A DNA stretch of 64,000 bases, taken from contig CAKQMB010000007.1 of NCBI GenBank assembly GCA_934254825.1, positions 62,001-126,000 of the forward strand, in the 5' to 3' direction. Below the pieces are notes generated by a model. The model had not been told where the DNA came from, made no database searches, and saw only the letters and a program-made list of their open reading frames with translations. Of this stretch, positions 7,905 through 16,027 are shown piece after piece (positions within the stretch are counted from its first letter, which is position 1; each line of letters opens with the position of its first letter). The DNA is from an uncultured Clostridia bacterium (lineage in GTDB: Bacteria > Bacillota > Clostridia > Christensenellales > Borkfalkiaceae). Position numbers and translations under genes: made by a program.

Positions 7905-8537
7905 ATGCCGAAAGTAACCGCAGAACAATCTAACGCAAGGCGCGACGAAATTATCAACGCTTGCGCCAAACTTTACGAAACAACGAGCTTTAAGGATTTA
8001 ACTATTAAAGACATCGGAAACGCGACTTCCTTTACCCGAACTTCCATTTACAACTATTTTCAAACGAAAGAAGAAATTTTCCTTGCTCTTATCGAACGGG
8101 AATACGACTTATGGAACGCGGATCTTACGGACGTTTTGGAGAATAACGAAAAGCTGTCCGTAGAAGATTTTGCGGATAAGCTCGCCCGTTCGCTCGAAAA
8201 ACGCAGCGTGCTTTTGAAAATTATGTCTATGAACCACTACGATATGGAAGAAAACAGCCGTATGGAAAATCTTGCTCAGTTCAAAGTCGCATACGGCAAT
8301 TCGTTAAGGCTCGTCGGCTTATGCTTGGAAAAGTTTTTTCCCGCTATGGGCGTAAACGACGTACAGGGCTTTCTATACGTTTTCTTTCCTTTTATGTTCG
8401 GAATTTATCCATATACATTCGTTACGGACAAACAACGCAAGGCTATGGAAACGGCAAAGGCAAATTACGTTTTTATGTCTTTATACGAAATCACGTTTTC
8501 ATGCGTGAAAAATCTTTTGAAAAATACAAACGGATAA
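7905..8537 (+). CDS. TetR family regulator of the redox operon
   Basis: 210 aa. The TetR helix-turn-helix lies at about residues 30-55 (TIKDIGNATSFTRTSIYNYF). The C-terminal region has many Met and aromatic residues suited to a hydrophobic or flavin-like ligand, but the ligand is unknown. It lies inside the operon, and the promoter carries two palindromes of TetR type, so negative autoregulation is the simplest model. Only 10 bp separate it from the next start codon. Confidence 0.9.
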   Translation: MPKVTAEQSNARRDEIINACAKLYETTSFKDLTIKDIGNATSFTRTSIYNYFQTKEEIFLALIEREYDLWNADLTDVLENNEKLSVEDFADKLARSLEKRSVLLKIMSMNHYDMEENSRMENLAQFKVAYGNSLRLVGLCLEKFFPAMGVNDVQGFLYVFFPFMFGIYPYTFVTDKQRKAMETAKANYVFMSLYEITFSCVKNLLKNTNG

Positions 8538-8547
8538 GGTGAAAAAA

Positions 8548-10122
8548 ATGAAAAAATTTCGTTCTATATATGTTTTTATTGCAATGATACTTTGCTGTCT
8601 GTTTGCGTTCGCAGGTTGCAATAACGAAACGGGCAATAGCGGCGGAAATAACGGCGGCAACAACGGAAATACCGATACGGGAACGTATTACACTGTAACG
8701 TTCGACAGCATGGGTGGCAGTAACGTGGAAAGTCAACGCATACGCGAAGGCAATCCAGCCCGTGCGCCCGAAGTTCCGACAAGGGAAACGTATTCCTTTA
8801 TCGGTTGGTATAAAACGGCGGAAGAAAACGCCGCATTGTGGGATTTTTCAACCGACAGAGTTACTTCCGACGTTACGCTTTATGCAAAATGGGAATCTAA
8901 CACAGTAGAAGAAACACCTACCGAAAGTCTTACTTTCGAGAGAAACGGCAACGGCTACACGGTTACGGGCGCAAGCGGTCAGGAAGAAAGAATTATCATC
9001 CCCGCCGAATACAACGGCTTACCCGTAACAGGCATCGGCGAAAGAGCGTTTTCGTACAGCAATCACACGAGCGACATAACTTACGTTTCCATTCCCGATA
9101 CGGTTACTTCGATTGAATTAAACGCATTTTATTCGCGTTCCGAACTCGCAACGGTAGTTATCGGCGAAAACAGCAAGCTCACTACCATCGGACGCAACGC
9201 ATTTTCGGGCAACGGCTCGCTTAAAAGCATTTATATTCCGCAAGGCGTGGAAAGTATCGGCGACAGCGCGTTCAACAACTGCGGCTCGCTTGAAAGCATA
9301 ACGGTTGCAAGCGAAAATACGACGTATCGCAGCGAAAACGGACATTTAATCGAACGTGCGACGAATACTCTTATTCGCGGCGCAAACAACAATACCGTTC
9401 CCGACGGCATAAAAGTTATAGCGCAAGCGGCGTTCCGCAGAGCAAACATGATTACCGAACTCAATATTCCGAAATCGGTAGAAAATATCGGGAATTATTT
9501 TGTTGCCGACAGCGCGATAACGAAAATCAATTATGCCGGTACGGAATCGGAGTGGAACGCCATTGAGAAAAGTTCTACAATGTGGAACTACGGCAACCGC
9601 GACGTTACGGTAGTTTATTCCGCAACGGGAACGGAAACGCCCGACGAACAAAAAATTCTTATAGCGTATTTCTCGGCAACTAACAACACAGAAAGAATAG
9701 CGAACCATATCCACACCTATCTCAACGCCGATATGTACGAAATTCTTGCCGCCGATCCTTATACGGAAGACGACTTAAAATACTACACTAACGGCAGAGC
9801 CGATTTGGAACAGCGCGATCCGACATGCCGTCCCGAAATCAACGGTAGCGTGGAAAATATAGCGGAGTATGACGTAATCTTTATCGGCTATCCCATTTGG
9901 CACGGCATAGCGCCGAGAATTCTATACACGTTTATGGAAAGTTACGATTTTAACGGCATAACAATTATCCCTTTCTGTACTTCTGCATCGAGCGGTATGG
10001 GTTCGAGCGCAACCGAACTTGAAAGACTGACGACGGGTGCGAATTGGCTTGACGGTCAAAGATTTTCAGGCTCGGCGTCATACGAAACCGTAACGTCTTG
10101 GATTGACGGATTAAATTATTAA
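8548..10122 (+). CDS. Lipoprotein: InlB B-repeat, BspA-type LRR, C-terminal flavodoxin
   Basis: 524 aa. A lipoprotein signal peptide ends in the lipobox FAGC (Cys24), followed by a Gly/Asn linker. Residues about 47-115 form a Listeria-Bacteroides (InlB B) repeat (VTFDSMGG...PTRETYSFIGWY...LYAKW). Residues about 120-350 are BspA-type leucine-rich repeats (IPDTVTSIELNAF, IYIPQGVESIGDSAF). The last 160 residues are a flavodoxin domain with AYFSATNNTERIA and GYPIWHGIAPR. So the flavodoxin should sit outside the membrane on a surface-adhesin-like scaffold. ATG 8548 is preferred over GTG 8539 because AAGGTG lies 6 nt upstream of it. I know of no described function for this fusion. Confidence 0.9.
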   Translation: MKKFRSIYVFIAMILCCLFAFAGCNNETGNSGGNNGGNNGNTDTGTYYTVTFDSMGGSNVESQRIREGNPARAPEVPTRETYSFIGWYKTAEENAALWDFSTDRVTSDVTLYAKWESNTVEETPTESLTFERNGNGYTVTGASGQEERIIIPAEYNGLPVTGIGERAFSYSNHTSDITYVSIPDTVTSIELNAFYSRSELATVVIGENSKLTTIGRNAFSGNGSLKSIYIPQGVESIGDSAFNNCGSLESITVASENTTYRSENGHLIERATNTLIRGANNNTVPDGIKVIAQAAFRRANMITELNIPKSVENIGNYFVADSAITKINYAGTESEWNAIEKSSTMWNYGNRDVTVVYSATGTETPDEQKILIAYFSATNNTERIANHIHTYLNADMYEILAADPYTEDDLKYYTNGRADLEQRDPTCRPEINGSVENIAEYDVIFIGYPIWHGIAPRILYTFMESYDFNGITIIPFCTSASSGMGSSATELERLTTGANWLDGQRFSGSASYETVTSWIDGLNY

Positions 10123-10143
10123 AATCAAACGGAGGATATTATT

Positions 10144-10758
10144 ATGAAAAAGTTCAGATTTATATTAGTCGCACTTTTAGGCGTTATAATGGCTCTTTCG
10201 TTTGCCGCCTGCACGGACGGTAACGGCGGCGGCGATCAGACAAACAAACCCAACGACGAGCTTACGGGCGAAAGCAATGTTTTGGTAACGTATTTTTCGT
10301 GGTCGGCGTCCAACAACACAAAAACAATGGCGGAATACATAGCCGAATTTACGGACGGAGAATTATTCCGTATTCAGCCCAAAACGCCTTATACGACGAA
10401 CTATAACGACGTTTTAGACGTGGCGCAACAGGAAAAAAGCGATAACGCGCGTCCCGAACTGTTCGAGAACATCACGGCGGAACAAATTGCAAACTATGAC
10501 GTTATCTTTGTCGGCTATCCCGTGTGGTGGTACGACGCGCCTATGATAATCTATTCGTTCCTTGAAGCCAACGACTATTCGGACGTGAAAATCGTTACGT
10601 TCGCAACTTCGGGCGGCAGCGGAATAAGCGACGGCAATTTACGTTCTGCGATAGACGCCGATTTTACGAGCGGTCTTTGCATATCGAATTTCAGCGCGGG
10701 AAACTCTGCGAGAGAGCGCGTGGAAAATTGGGTAACGCAGCTCGGCTATCATAAATAA
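10144..10758 (+). CDS. Lipid-anchored flavodoxin
   Basis: 204 aa. The signal peptide ends in the lipobox SFAAC (Cys23), followed by a short Gly/Asp linker and a single flavodoxin domain. The FMN loop is VTYFSWSASNNTKTMAEY, the aromatic loop GYPVWWYDAPM, and FATSGGSGI is conserved. It is the minimal form of the extracytoplasmic flavodoxins in this operon. How FMN reaches a Sec-exported protein is unclear. It may exchange electrons with the DUF4405 membrane protein two genes downstream (inference). Confidence 0.9.
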   Translation: MKKFRFILVALLGVIMALSFAACTDGNGGGDQTNKPNDELTGESNVLVTYFSWSASNNTKTMAEYIAEFTDGELFRIQPKTPYTTNYNDVLDVAQQEKSDNARPELFENITAEQIANYDVIFVGYPVWWYDAPMIIYSFLEANDYSDVKIVTFATSGGSGISDGNLRSAIDADFTSGLCISNFSAGNSARERVENWVTQLGYHK

Positions 10759-10772
10759 CAAGGAGTAATCCC

Positions 10773-12215
10773 GTGAAAACAGTCAGAAAAATAATCGGAT
10801 TGATAATAGTTACGGCAATGCTCGTTTTGGGTATGACGGCTTGTTCCACGAACGCCCCCGAAGAATGGATCGGCGGAAACGGCGACGGAAGCGAACCGCC
10901 TATTACGAACGCGCAAGGTATGGTTAAAATCAACGGCGGTACTTTCTCTATGGGAAGCCCCGACAGCGAAGAATGGCGCGGCGACGACGAAACACGGCAC
11001 ACCGTAACCGTAAGCGATTTTTATATCAGCCCCTACGAAGTATCGCAAGCGGAATACACGGCGGTTATGGAAAACAATCCGAGCAATTTCAAGGGCGACA
11101 ACCTACCCGTAGAAAACCTGTCTTGGTACGACGCGATTGCCTACTGTAACGCAAGAAGCGAAGCGGAAAATCTTACGCCCGTTTATACGGTGGACGGCGA
11201 AACCGTTACTTGGAACAGAGAAGCCGACGGGTACAGATTGCCCACCGAAGCCGAATGGGAATACGCTTGCCGCGCGGGAACTTATACGCCGTTCAATACC
11301 GAGAAAGTGCCGGGCGCGGACACTTGCAATTTTTACGGACACTATCCCTACGGTATTGAAGATAACTACTTCGATCAAGGCAATCTCGAAACGAAGCCGG
11401 GACAATACCGCCAAACTACGGTTGCCGTAAACAGTTTTTCGCCCAATAAATGGGGCTTATACAATATGCACGGCAACGTGGGCGAATGGTGTTGGGACTA
11501 CTACGGCGCATATTCTTCGGACGAACAAACCGATCCGACGGGAATAGGCACGGGAACGCTTCGCGTAAATCGCGGCGGCGGTTGGAACGACTTCGGCAAA
11601 CATACGAGAAGCGCTTACAGAGCGTCGCTTGCACCTATGAGCGTTAGTTTTGCGGTAGGACTTCGCCTTGTAAGAAACGGCAGCGCAGTTGTCGGCAACG
11701 TCGTAACGGGCGGCGGACTTCACGCTACTACGGGCGGAAAAATACTCATTGCCTTCTTCTCTTGGGGCGGAAACACGCGCGGAGTAGCAAGGGAAATACA
11801 GCGTCAGACGGGCGGCTATCTCTTTGAAATCGAACTCGTTCACCCGTATTCGACGGACTACAATACCGTGCTCGATCAAGCGCAACGCGACCAAAAGGCA
11901 CAAGCCCGCCCCGAAATTAAAAACAAGGTTGACAATATCGAAGAATATGACACGATTATTTTGGGTTATCCGAATTGGTGGGCGTCCATTCCTATGCCGA
12001 TAGCGTCTTTCTTGGAAGAATACGATTTATCGGGCAAAACGATTATGCCGTTCTGTTCGCACGGCGGCGGCAGATTCGGGCAAAGTCTTACGGCGATTGC
12101 AAAGCTCGCCCCCGCATCGCCTATGACGGAAGGCTTATCCGTTCATTATTCGGGCGGCAGTTCTCTTTCGTCGGACGTAACGGCTTGGCTTACCCGTAAC
12201 GGAGTAATACAATGA
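10773..12215 (+). CDS. Lipoprotein: formylglycine-generating-enzyme-like domain fused to flavodoxin
   Basis: 480 aa with a GTG start behind AAGGAG. The lipobox is GMTAC (Cys24). Residues about 48-300 form an FGE-sulfatase (SUMF1-type) domain: MVKINGGTFSMGSP, PVENLSWYDAIAYCN, YRLPTEAEWEYA and MHGNVGEW are all present. The catalytic cysteines of true formylglycine-generating enzymes are missing: the segment reads NRGGGWNDFGKHTRSAYRAS. It is therefore probably a binding domain, not an oxidase. The last 155 residues are a flavodoxin with AFFSWGGNTRGVA and GYPNWWASIPM. The stop overlaps the next start as ATGA. Confidence 0.9.
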   Translation: MKTVRKIIGLIIVTAMLVLGMTACSTNAPEEWIGGNGDGSEPPITNAQGMVKINGGTFSMGSPDSEEWRGDDETRHTVTVSDFYISPYEVSQAEYTAVMENNPSNFKGDNLPVENLSWYDAIAYCNARSEAENLTPVYTVDGETVTWNREADGYRLPTEAEWEYACRAGTYTPFNTEKVPGADTCNFYGHYPYGIEDNYFDQGNLETKPGQYRQTTVAVNSFSPNKWGLYNMHGNVGEWCWDYYGAYSSDEQTDPTGIGTGTLRVNRGGGWNDFGKHTRSAYRASLAPMSVSFAVGLRLVRNGSAVVGNVVTGGGLHATTGGKILIAFFSWGGNTRGVAREIQRQTGGYLFEIELVHPYSTDYNTVLDQAQRDQKAQARPEIKNKVDNIEEYDTIILGYPNWWASIPMPIASFLEEYDLSGKTIMPFCSHGGGRFGQSLTAIAKLAPASPMTEGLSVHYSGGSSLSSDVTAWLTRNGVIQ

Positions 12216-12919
12216 AAAAAGCGTTACTTGCAATTAAAATTTCGACAGACGTTGCCATGACCGTTTTGTTTTTGCTTATAATGGGCTACCACCTGTTCGG
12301 CGAAGAAACGCACGAATGGCTCGGAATAAGCGTATTCGTACTGTTTCTTTTACACAACGGTTTGAATTGGCGTTGGTACAAAAATCTTTTCAAAGGCAAG
12401 TACACCGCTACGCGGATATATAAGCTCGCAGTCAATATAATTTTGTGGGGCTTAATGGCTTGCAATATCGCAAGCGCAATGATTATTTCGTCAAAAGTAT
12501 TCGCCCCGCTGAATATACACGGCAGAATGATGACGGGCAGACAACTACACCTGTTTGCGACGATGTGGACGTTTATCTTTATGTCGTTGCACTTGGGATT
12601 GCACTTCTCGCTGTTCATAGGGTTGGCAAAAAGAATTAAGTTGCCTAACAAAGTCGGTATAGTGTTCAAGTGGATTTTGAGAGCGGCGCTTTTGGGACTT
12701 GCCGTTTACGGAATTGTCGTATTCGTTCAAAGAGCTATGTGGGAAGAAATGTTTCTTACGACGCATTTCAAATTCTTGCAATACGGCGAACCCGTAGCAA
12801 AATTTTTGTTTGACTACTCTTGCGTAATATGTCTGTTCGGCGCGATAGGCTACTACTCAAACAAAGCATTGCTTTTAATAGCGAAAAAAAGAAAAGCAAA
12901 ACGGCAAAAAGAAAGTTGA
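12212..12919 (+). CDS. DUF4405-like membrane protein, putative b-type haem protein
   Basis: 235 aa with about five or six hydrophobic segments. Histidines lie in or next to the helices: His27, His34, His48, and several between about residues 102 and 130 (INIHG, RQLHLF, MSLHLGLHFSL). Paired transmembrane histidines and the overall pattern match DUF4405, thought to be a cytochrome-b-like family. Translation is coupled to the FGE-flavodoxin lipoprotein by a 4-nt overlap. It could pass electrons across the membrane to or from the anchored flavodoxins; that role is inferred from context only. Confidence 0.75.
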   Translation: MKKALLAIKISTDVAMTVLFLLIMGYHLFGEETHEWLGISVFVLFLLHNGLNWRWYKNLFKGKYTATRIYKLAVNIILWGLMACNIASAMIISSKVFAPLNIHGRMMTGRQLHLFATMWTFIFMSLHLGLHFSLFIGLAKRIKLPNKVGIVFKWILRAALLGLAVYGIVVFVQRAMWEEMFLTTHFKFLQYGEPVAKFLFDYSCVICLFGAIGYYSNKALLLIAKKRKAKRQKES

Positions 12920-12944
12920 TTATACAAGGTTATTTAGGAGTGTT

Positions 12945-13274
12945 ATGGCAATAACGGTAAACATTTATTACAGCGGTAAAAACGGAAATGCCGTTAAGTT
13001 TGCAAAAGAAATGATTTCGTCGGGATTGGTGCAATCTATCCGTAGTGAAAAAGGTAATTTGAGTTATGATTATTTTCTGCCTATGGATGACAATGAAACG
13101 GTGCTTTTAATAGACAGTTGGCAAGATCAAGCCGCACTCGACGTGCATCACGGTTTGCCTTTAATGGGACAAATCGCCGCACTGCGCGAAAAATACGATT
13201 TGCACATGAAAGTCGAAAAATACGTTTCGGATGACAGCATATCCGAAAAAGACAAAACATTTATCAGAAATTAA
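12945..13274 (+). CDS. Antibiotic biosynthesis monooxygenase (ABM) family protein, putative quinol monooxygenase
   Basis: 109 aa, one dimeric alpha/beta barrel of the ABM type. The block GNLSYDYFLPMDDNETVLLIDSWQ followed by DVHHGLPLM (about residues 35-75) is the usual signature of YgiN/YdhR-like quinol monooxygenases, which act on reduced quinones or similar aromatics without a cofactor. Cytosolic. Its place in the operon supports a role in handling quinone-like compounds. Confidence 0.82.
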   Translation: MAITVNIYYSGKNGNAVKFAKEMISSGLVQSIRSEKGNLSYDYFLPMDDNETVLLIDSWQDQAALDVHHGLPLMGQIAALREKYDLHMKVEKYVSDDSISEKDKTFIRN

Positions 13275-13290
13275 ATAAAGGAGAATGTTT

Positions 13291-14019
13291 ATGAAAATCA
13301 AACAAACGGCGGGACGCGATTCTCTCGGAGAATTCGCGCCGAAATTTGCGGAATTGAACGACGACGTTCTTTTCGGAGAAGTATGGTCAAGCGACGGTCT
13401 TTCGCTCAAAATGCGTTCCATATTGACGATAACGGTGTTGACGTCGAAAGGACTTATCGACAGTTCCTTTTCCTATCATTTGCAAACGGCAAAGAAAAAC
13501 GGCGTAACTAAATCGGAAATGGCAGAAATTCTTACACACGTTGCGTTTTACGCAGGCTGGCCCAACGCTTGGGCAGCCTTTCGTATGGCAAAAGAAGTTT
13601 ATTCTGACGACGGAGTTTACGGCGGCATATTCGGCTTGGGCGAGCCGAACACGGCGTATGCAAAATACTTTATCGGCAATTCGTACTTAAAGCCGCTTAC
13701 CGATCCGAAACAAACGGTGTTTATGGCGAACGTTACGTTTGAGCCGAAATGCCGAAATAATTGGCATATCCATAAAGCCGAGCAAGGCGGCGGACAAATT
13801 CTTTTATGCACGGACGGAAACGGTTGGTATCAGGAATGGGGACAGCCCGCGCGTAAACTTTCTGCCGGCGACGTCGTATATATTCCCGCTAACGTCAAAC
13901 ATTGGCACGGCTCGGCGAAAGACAGTTGGTTCTCTCATATCGCCGTTGAATGTAATGGCGTGAATACGTCCAACGAGTGGTTAGAACCCGTAACCGACGA
14001 ACAGTATAATAATCTATAA
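13291..14019 (+). CDS. Carboxymuconolactone decarboxylase-like domain fused to a cupin
   Basis: 242 aa. Residues 1-110 match the CMD/AhpD fold (MRSILTITVLTSKG, FHLQTAKKNGV-like helix, EILTHVAFYAGWPNAWAA) but lack the CxxC of AhpD peroxidases. Residues about 145-230 are a cupin with metal-ligand motifs HIHKAEQGGGQ and PANVKHWHG. Such fusions are common in operons with aldo/keto reductases and flavodoxins and are poorly characterised. ATG 13291 is preferred because AAGGAG is 7 nt upstream; the ATG at 13285 lies too close. Confidence 0.87.
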   Translation: MKIKQTAGRDSLGEFAPKFAELNDDVLFGEVWSSDGLSLKMRSILTITVLTSKGLIDSSFSYHLQTAKKNGVTKSEMAEILTHVAFYAGWPNAWAAFRMAKEVYSDDGVYGGIFGLGEPNTAYAKYFIGNSYLKPLTDPKQTVFMANVTFEPKCRNNWHIHKAEQGGGQILLCTDGNGWYQEWGQPARKLSAGDVVYIPANVKHWHGSAKDSWFSHIAVECNGVNTSNEWLEPVTDEQYNNL

Positions 14020-14059
14020 AAATAATGAAATTGAGGCATTTATAGCTATGGAAGGTTAA

Positions 14060-14254
14060 ATGATAATGGAAACACAAGAAGAAAAAAGAAAGCCGATTCC
14101 AAAGCGGTTGTATGTTAGTTGCCCCGCTTGCGGTACGACTATAATGCAAGCAGAAGGCGCAAAAAATGTTGTATCAAAATGTAGCAAATGCCATAATATG
14201 ATTACGATTGAAGTTGAAGGCAAAAAGGTAGTTACTATTGCCCCGAACGAATAA
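14060..14254 (+). CDS. Small zinc-ribbon protein
   Basis: 64 aa. Two CxxC pairs (CPAC near residue 21 and CSKC near 41) form a likely zinc ribbon, with a basic N-terminus (EEKRKPIPKRLY). A second in-frame ATG at 14066 is possible. It is the last gene before the terminator, 40 bp after the CMD-cupin gene, so it may be co-transcribed. No function is assigned. Confidence 0.7.
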   Translation: MIMETQEEKRKPIPKRLYVSCPACGTTIMQAEGAKNVVSKCSKCHNMITIEVEGKKVVTIAPNE

Positions 14255-14266
14255 AAAATCAACTGA

Positions 14267-14296
14267 AAGAGCATCCCTACGGGGGTGTTCTTTTTT
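14267..14296 (+). terminator. Terminator of the redox operon
   Basis: GAGCATCCC pairs with GGGGGTGTTC around a short loop, followed by six T residues (to 14296). It closes the operon that starts at 5236. Confidence 0.8.
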
Positions 14297-14433
14297 ATAC
14301 AAAACAAGGTATAATACGTCAATAATAGCTAAAATCTTATTTCATAAATACTGTACTATTAGCATATACGGCGCGTATATATATAAAATTATAATTTTCT
14401 TAAAGTAAAACTGTCGTTTAATAGGATTTTTTT

Positions 14434-14720
14434 ATGCCCCATTTTGTAATTTCCGACGCGTTGCCGTATGGCGATTTTTTGCTTGGAAAATCATACCTTT
14501 TAATAATATCGATTATATTGACTACAAATTAAACGTATTAAAAACATATGAGGCAATGTTTTTTGATATGGGAAGCCTAATTATAGAATGTAAAAACAGA
14601 AAATTCGTTATTAGGGACATAGATAATGTTACTGACTGCCATGAAAAAATTGTAGTTTCATTAAAAGAATATCGCCATAATAAAGAAAATCAAGCAAATA
14701 TAGACGACAGTCATCAATAA
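14434..14720 (+). pseudogene. Small hypothetical gene with a 1-nt frameshift
   Basis: An ATG at 14434 (AGGA about 10 nt upstream) begins a frame reading MPHFVISDALPYGDFLLGK. That frame closes at 14532. A neighbouring frame continues as IIPFNNIDYIDYKLNVLK and runs to a stop at 14718-14720. Adding one A to the run at 14487-14490 would give one continuous protein of 95 aa. Either the gene is broken or the sequence has an error. The family is not recognised. The sequence is much more AT-rich than the operon before it. Confidence 0.5.
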
Positions 14721-14878
14721 TTTATAAAGGGGATTTTTAAGTAAACATACTATTGTAATTGGTGAACAAAACATACTTTAATAATCATAGTGTAACTTTA
14801 AGTAGTATTGTAGTATTAAGTACGAGTAAAACTTTCAAACGTAAAGCAATCTTCGATTTTTTATGTTATAGCTACCTG

Positions 14879-15496
14879 TTATTGCAAGGCAGCCATATAT
14901 TTTTTACGAATACTGTTTTGTCTACGCCAAATTGTTGTGCGGTTGACATTTAGTATTTTGCCTATTTGTAGCATTGTAAATCCTGCCATTAGGATAGACA
15001 GCGTTTCATGTTCTACGGCGGTTAATTTCATTTTGGATATAAGCCTGTCAAAAGCGGTATAATCGTTCTTTTGTTCGTCATCAAGTATTATTTCGGGTTC
15101 AGTTGTAATCTGCTCGTTAAGGCTGATTGTGTTGAGCATAGGACTTACAAAGTTTTTAGCCAAGTATCTGTCGGCGACGCTGAAACACCCTTGTTTAATA
15201 GTAATTTTTCTACCGGTTTTTGTAACGTAAACATCGTCGAGTCTTTTGCCCATATGTTGGCAAAGGAACAGCATTGTCTCTTGTGCCACTTCATATCCGT
15301 CGGAATAATGGCTCATATCATCTTTACTGCGGTTGACGTCGCGTAACAAACCTTTGTAGAGATTATGTAAATCTTTGCCGCCACGGACTATTACCGTTTT
15401 AATAGCACACAAGGCAATCACTTCGCCCATTTTCTGCACATTGTTCTCTGTGATAACCCTGTCGTTATCTAAAATACCTTTTTGAAACTCTTTCAT
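14879..15496 (-). CDS. Element-encoded HTH regulator (sigma-70 region 4-like)
   Basis: 205 aa. The C-terminus (LTAVEHETLSILMAG, then MLQIGKILNVNRTTIWRRQ) is a helix-turn-helix like sigma region 4 or ArpU/LuxR-type domains. The N-terminal 140 residues are not recognised. The start was moved to ATG 15496 because GGAGG lies just upstream; the longer frame to 15607 has no ribosome site. It probably controls transcription of the element. It is downstream of a long inverted repeat. Confidence 0.72.
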   Translation of the reverse strand: MKEFQKGILDNDRVITENNVQKMGEVIALCAIKTVIVRGGKDLHNLYKGLLRDVNRSKDDMSHYSDGYEVAQETMLFLCQHMGKRLDDVYVTKTGRKITIKQGCFSVADRYLAKNFVSPMLNTISLNEQITTEPEIILDDEQKNDYTAFDRLISKMKLTAVEHETLSILMAGFTMLQIGKILNVNRTTIWRRQNSIRKKYMAALQ

Positions 15497-15506
15497 TTTT
15501 TCTTTA

Positions 15507-15800
15507 CCTCCGAATGAATTCGCCTTTTCGGCAAACCAAAACAAAGCACAAAGAAAAATGAGCATTACGTTTATTTGCAGTAGGCTCACTCGGAAGTCAA
15601 CGAACACGGAACAAATTGTTGCGTTGATGTCGGGCTTAATTCTTTATAGCATAAAAAATAAAGCCAAGGTTGAAATCGCTCAACTTTGACTTTGCTGATA
15701 TATACAAATTTTAAGTAACAATTTTTCCCGTTTACTTCCGATTTTCTTTGTGCCACCCATATCTGCCGAAAAGGCGATATATTCGGAGGCTTATTATCTA
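15507..15800. repeat. Long imperfect inverted repeat with internal hairpin
   Basis: The segment from 15507 (CCTCCGAAT, CGCCTTTTCGGCA at 15521-15533, CACAAAGAAAA) recurs inverted near 15750-15797 (TTTTCTTTGTG, TGCCGAAAAGGCG, ATTCGGAGG). The similarity continues inward (TCGGAAGT, AAATTGTT). The middle contains a second hairpin, AAAGCCAAGGTTGA pairing with TCAACTTTGACTTT. No convincing gene lies in 15497-16027. A single-stranded replication origin or an inverted duplication of a leader are both possible. Confidence 0.6.
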
Positions 15801-15847
15801 AAACTAAAAGAGTGTCCATAAAAATGTGTCACAGTCTTGATACGAGA

Positions 15848-15967
15848 GCGCCGCTTCGCGGCGCAGACAAGCACACGCCAAAATCTTAACCGAACCGACC
15901 AAAATAACGGAAAACGAAAGCGTACCGAAAGCGGTGTTCGCCGCTAACCCGCTTGGCGAATCACCGC
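15848..15967. repeat. Two GC-rich hairpins beside the rep gene, candidate origin
   Basis: Hairpin 1: GCGCCGC (15848-15854), loop TTC, GCGGCGC (15858-15864). Hairpin 2: GCGGTGTTCGCC (15931-15942) pairs with GGCGAATCACCGC (15955-15967) with one bulged base. Both lie just past the 3' end of the HUH replication gene, where double-strand or packaging origins of rolling-circle elements often sit. Confidence 0.5.
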
Positions 15968-16027
15968 TATTATTCGGTTACGGCAATTTTCCGTTTTTAG
16001 TCCGTATTTTCAGGCGCGGATTTCCGT

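Noticed and set aside
10773..12215. Active formylglycine-generating enzyme
   Set aside because: The catalytic cysteine segment is replaced and no sulfatase is nearby.
15586..15819. 77-codon minus-strand open frame inside the inverted repeat
   Set aside because: It reads through the hairpin arms; the composition and lack of a ribosome site argue against a gene. It was also considered as a missing phage coat protein, but it has no signal or membrane segment.
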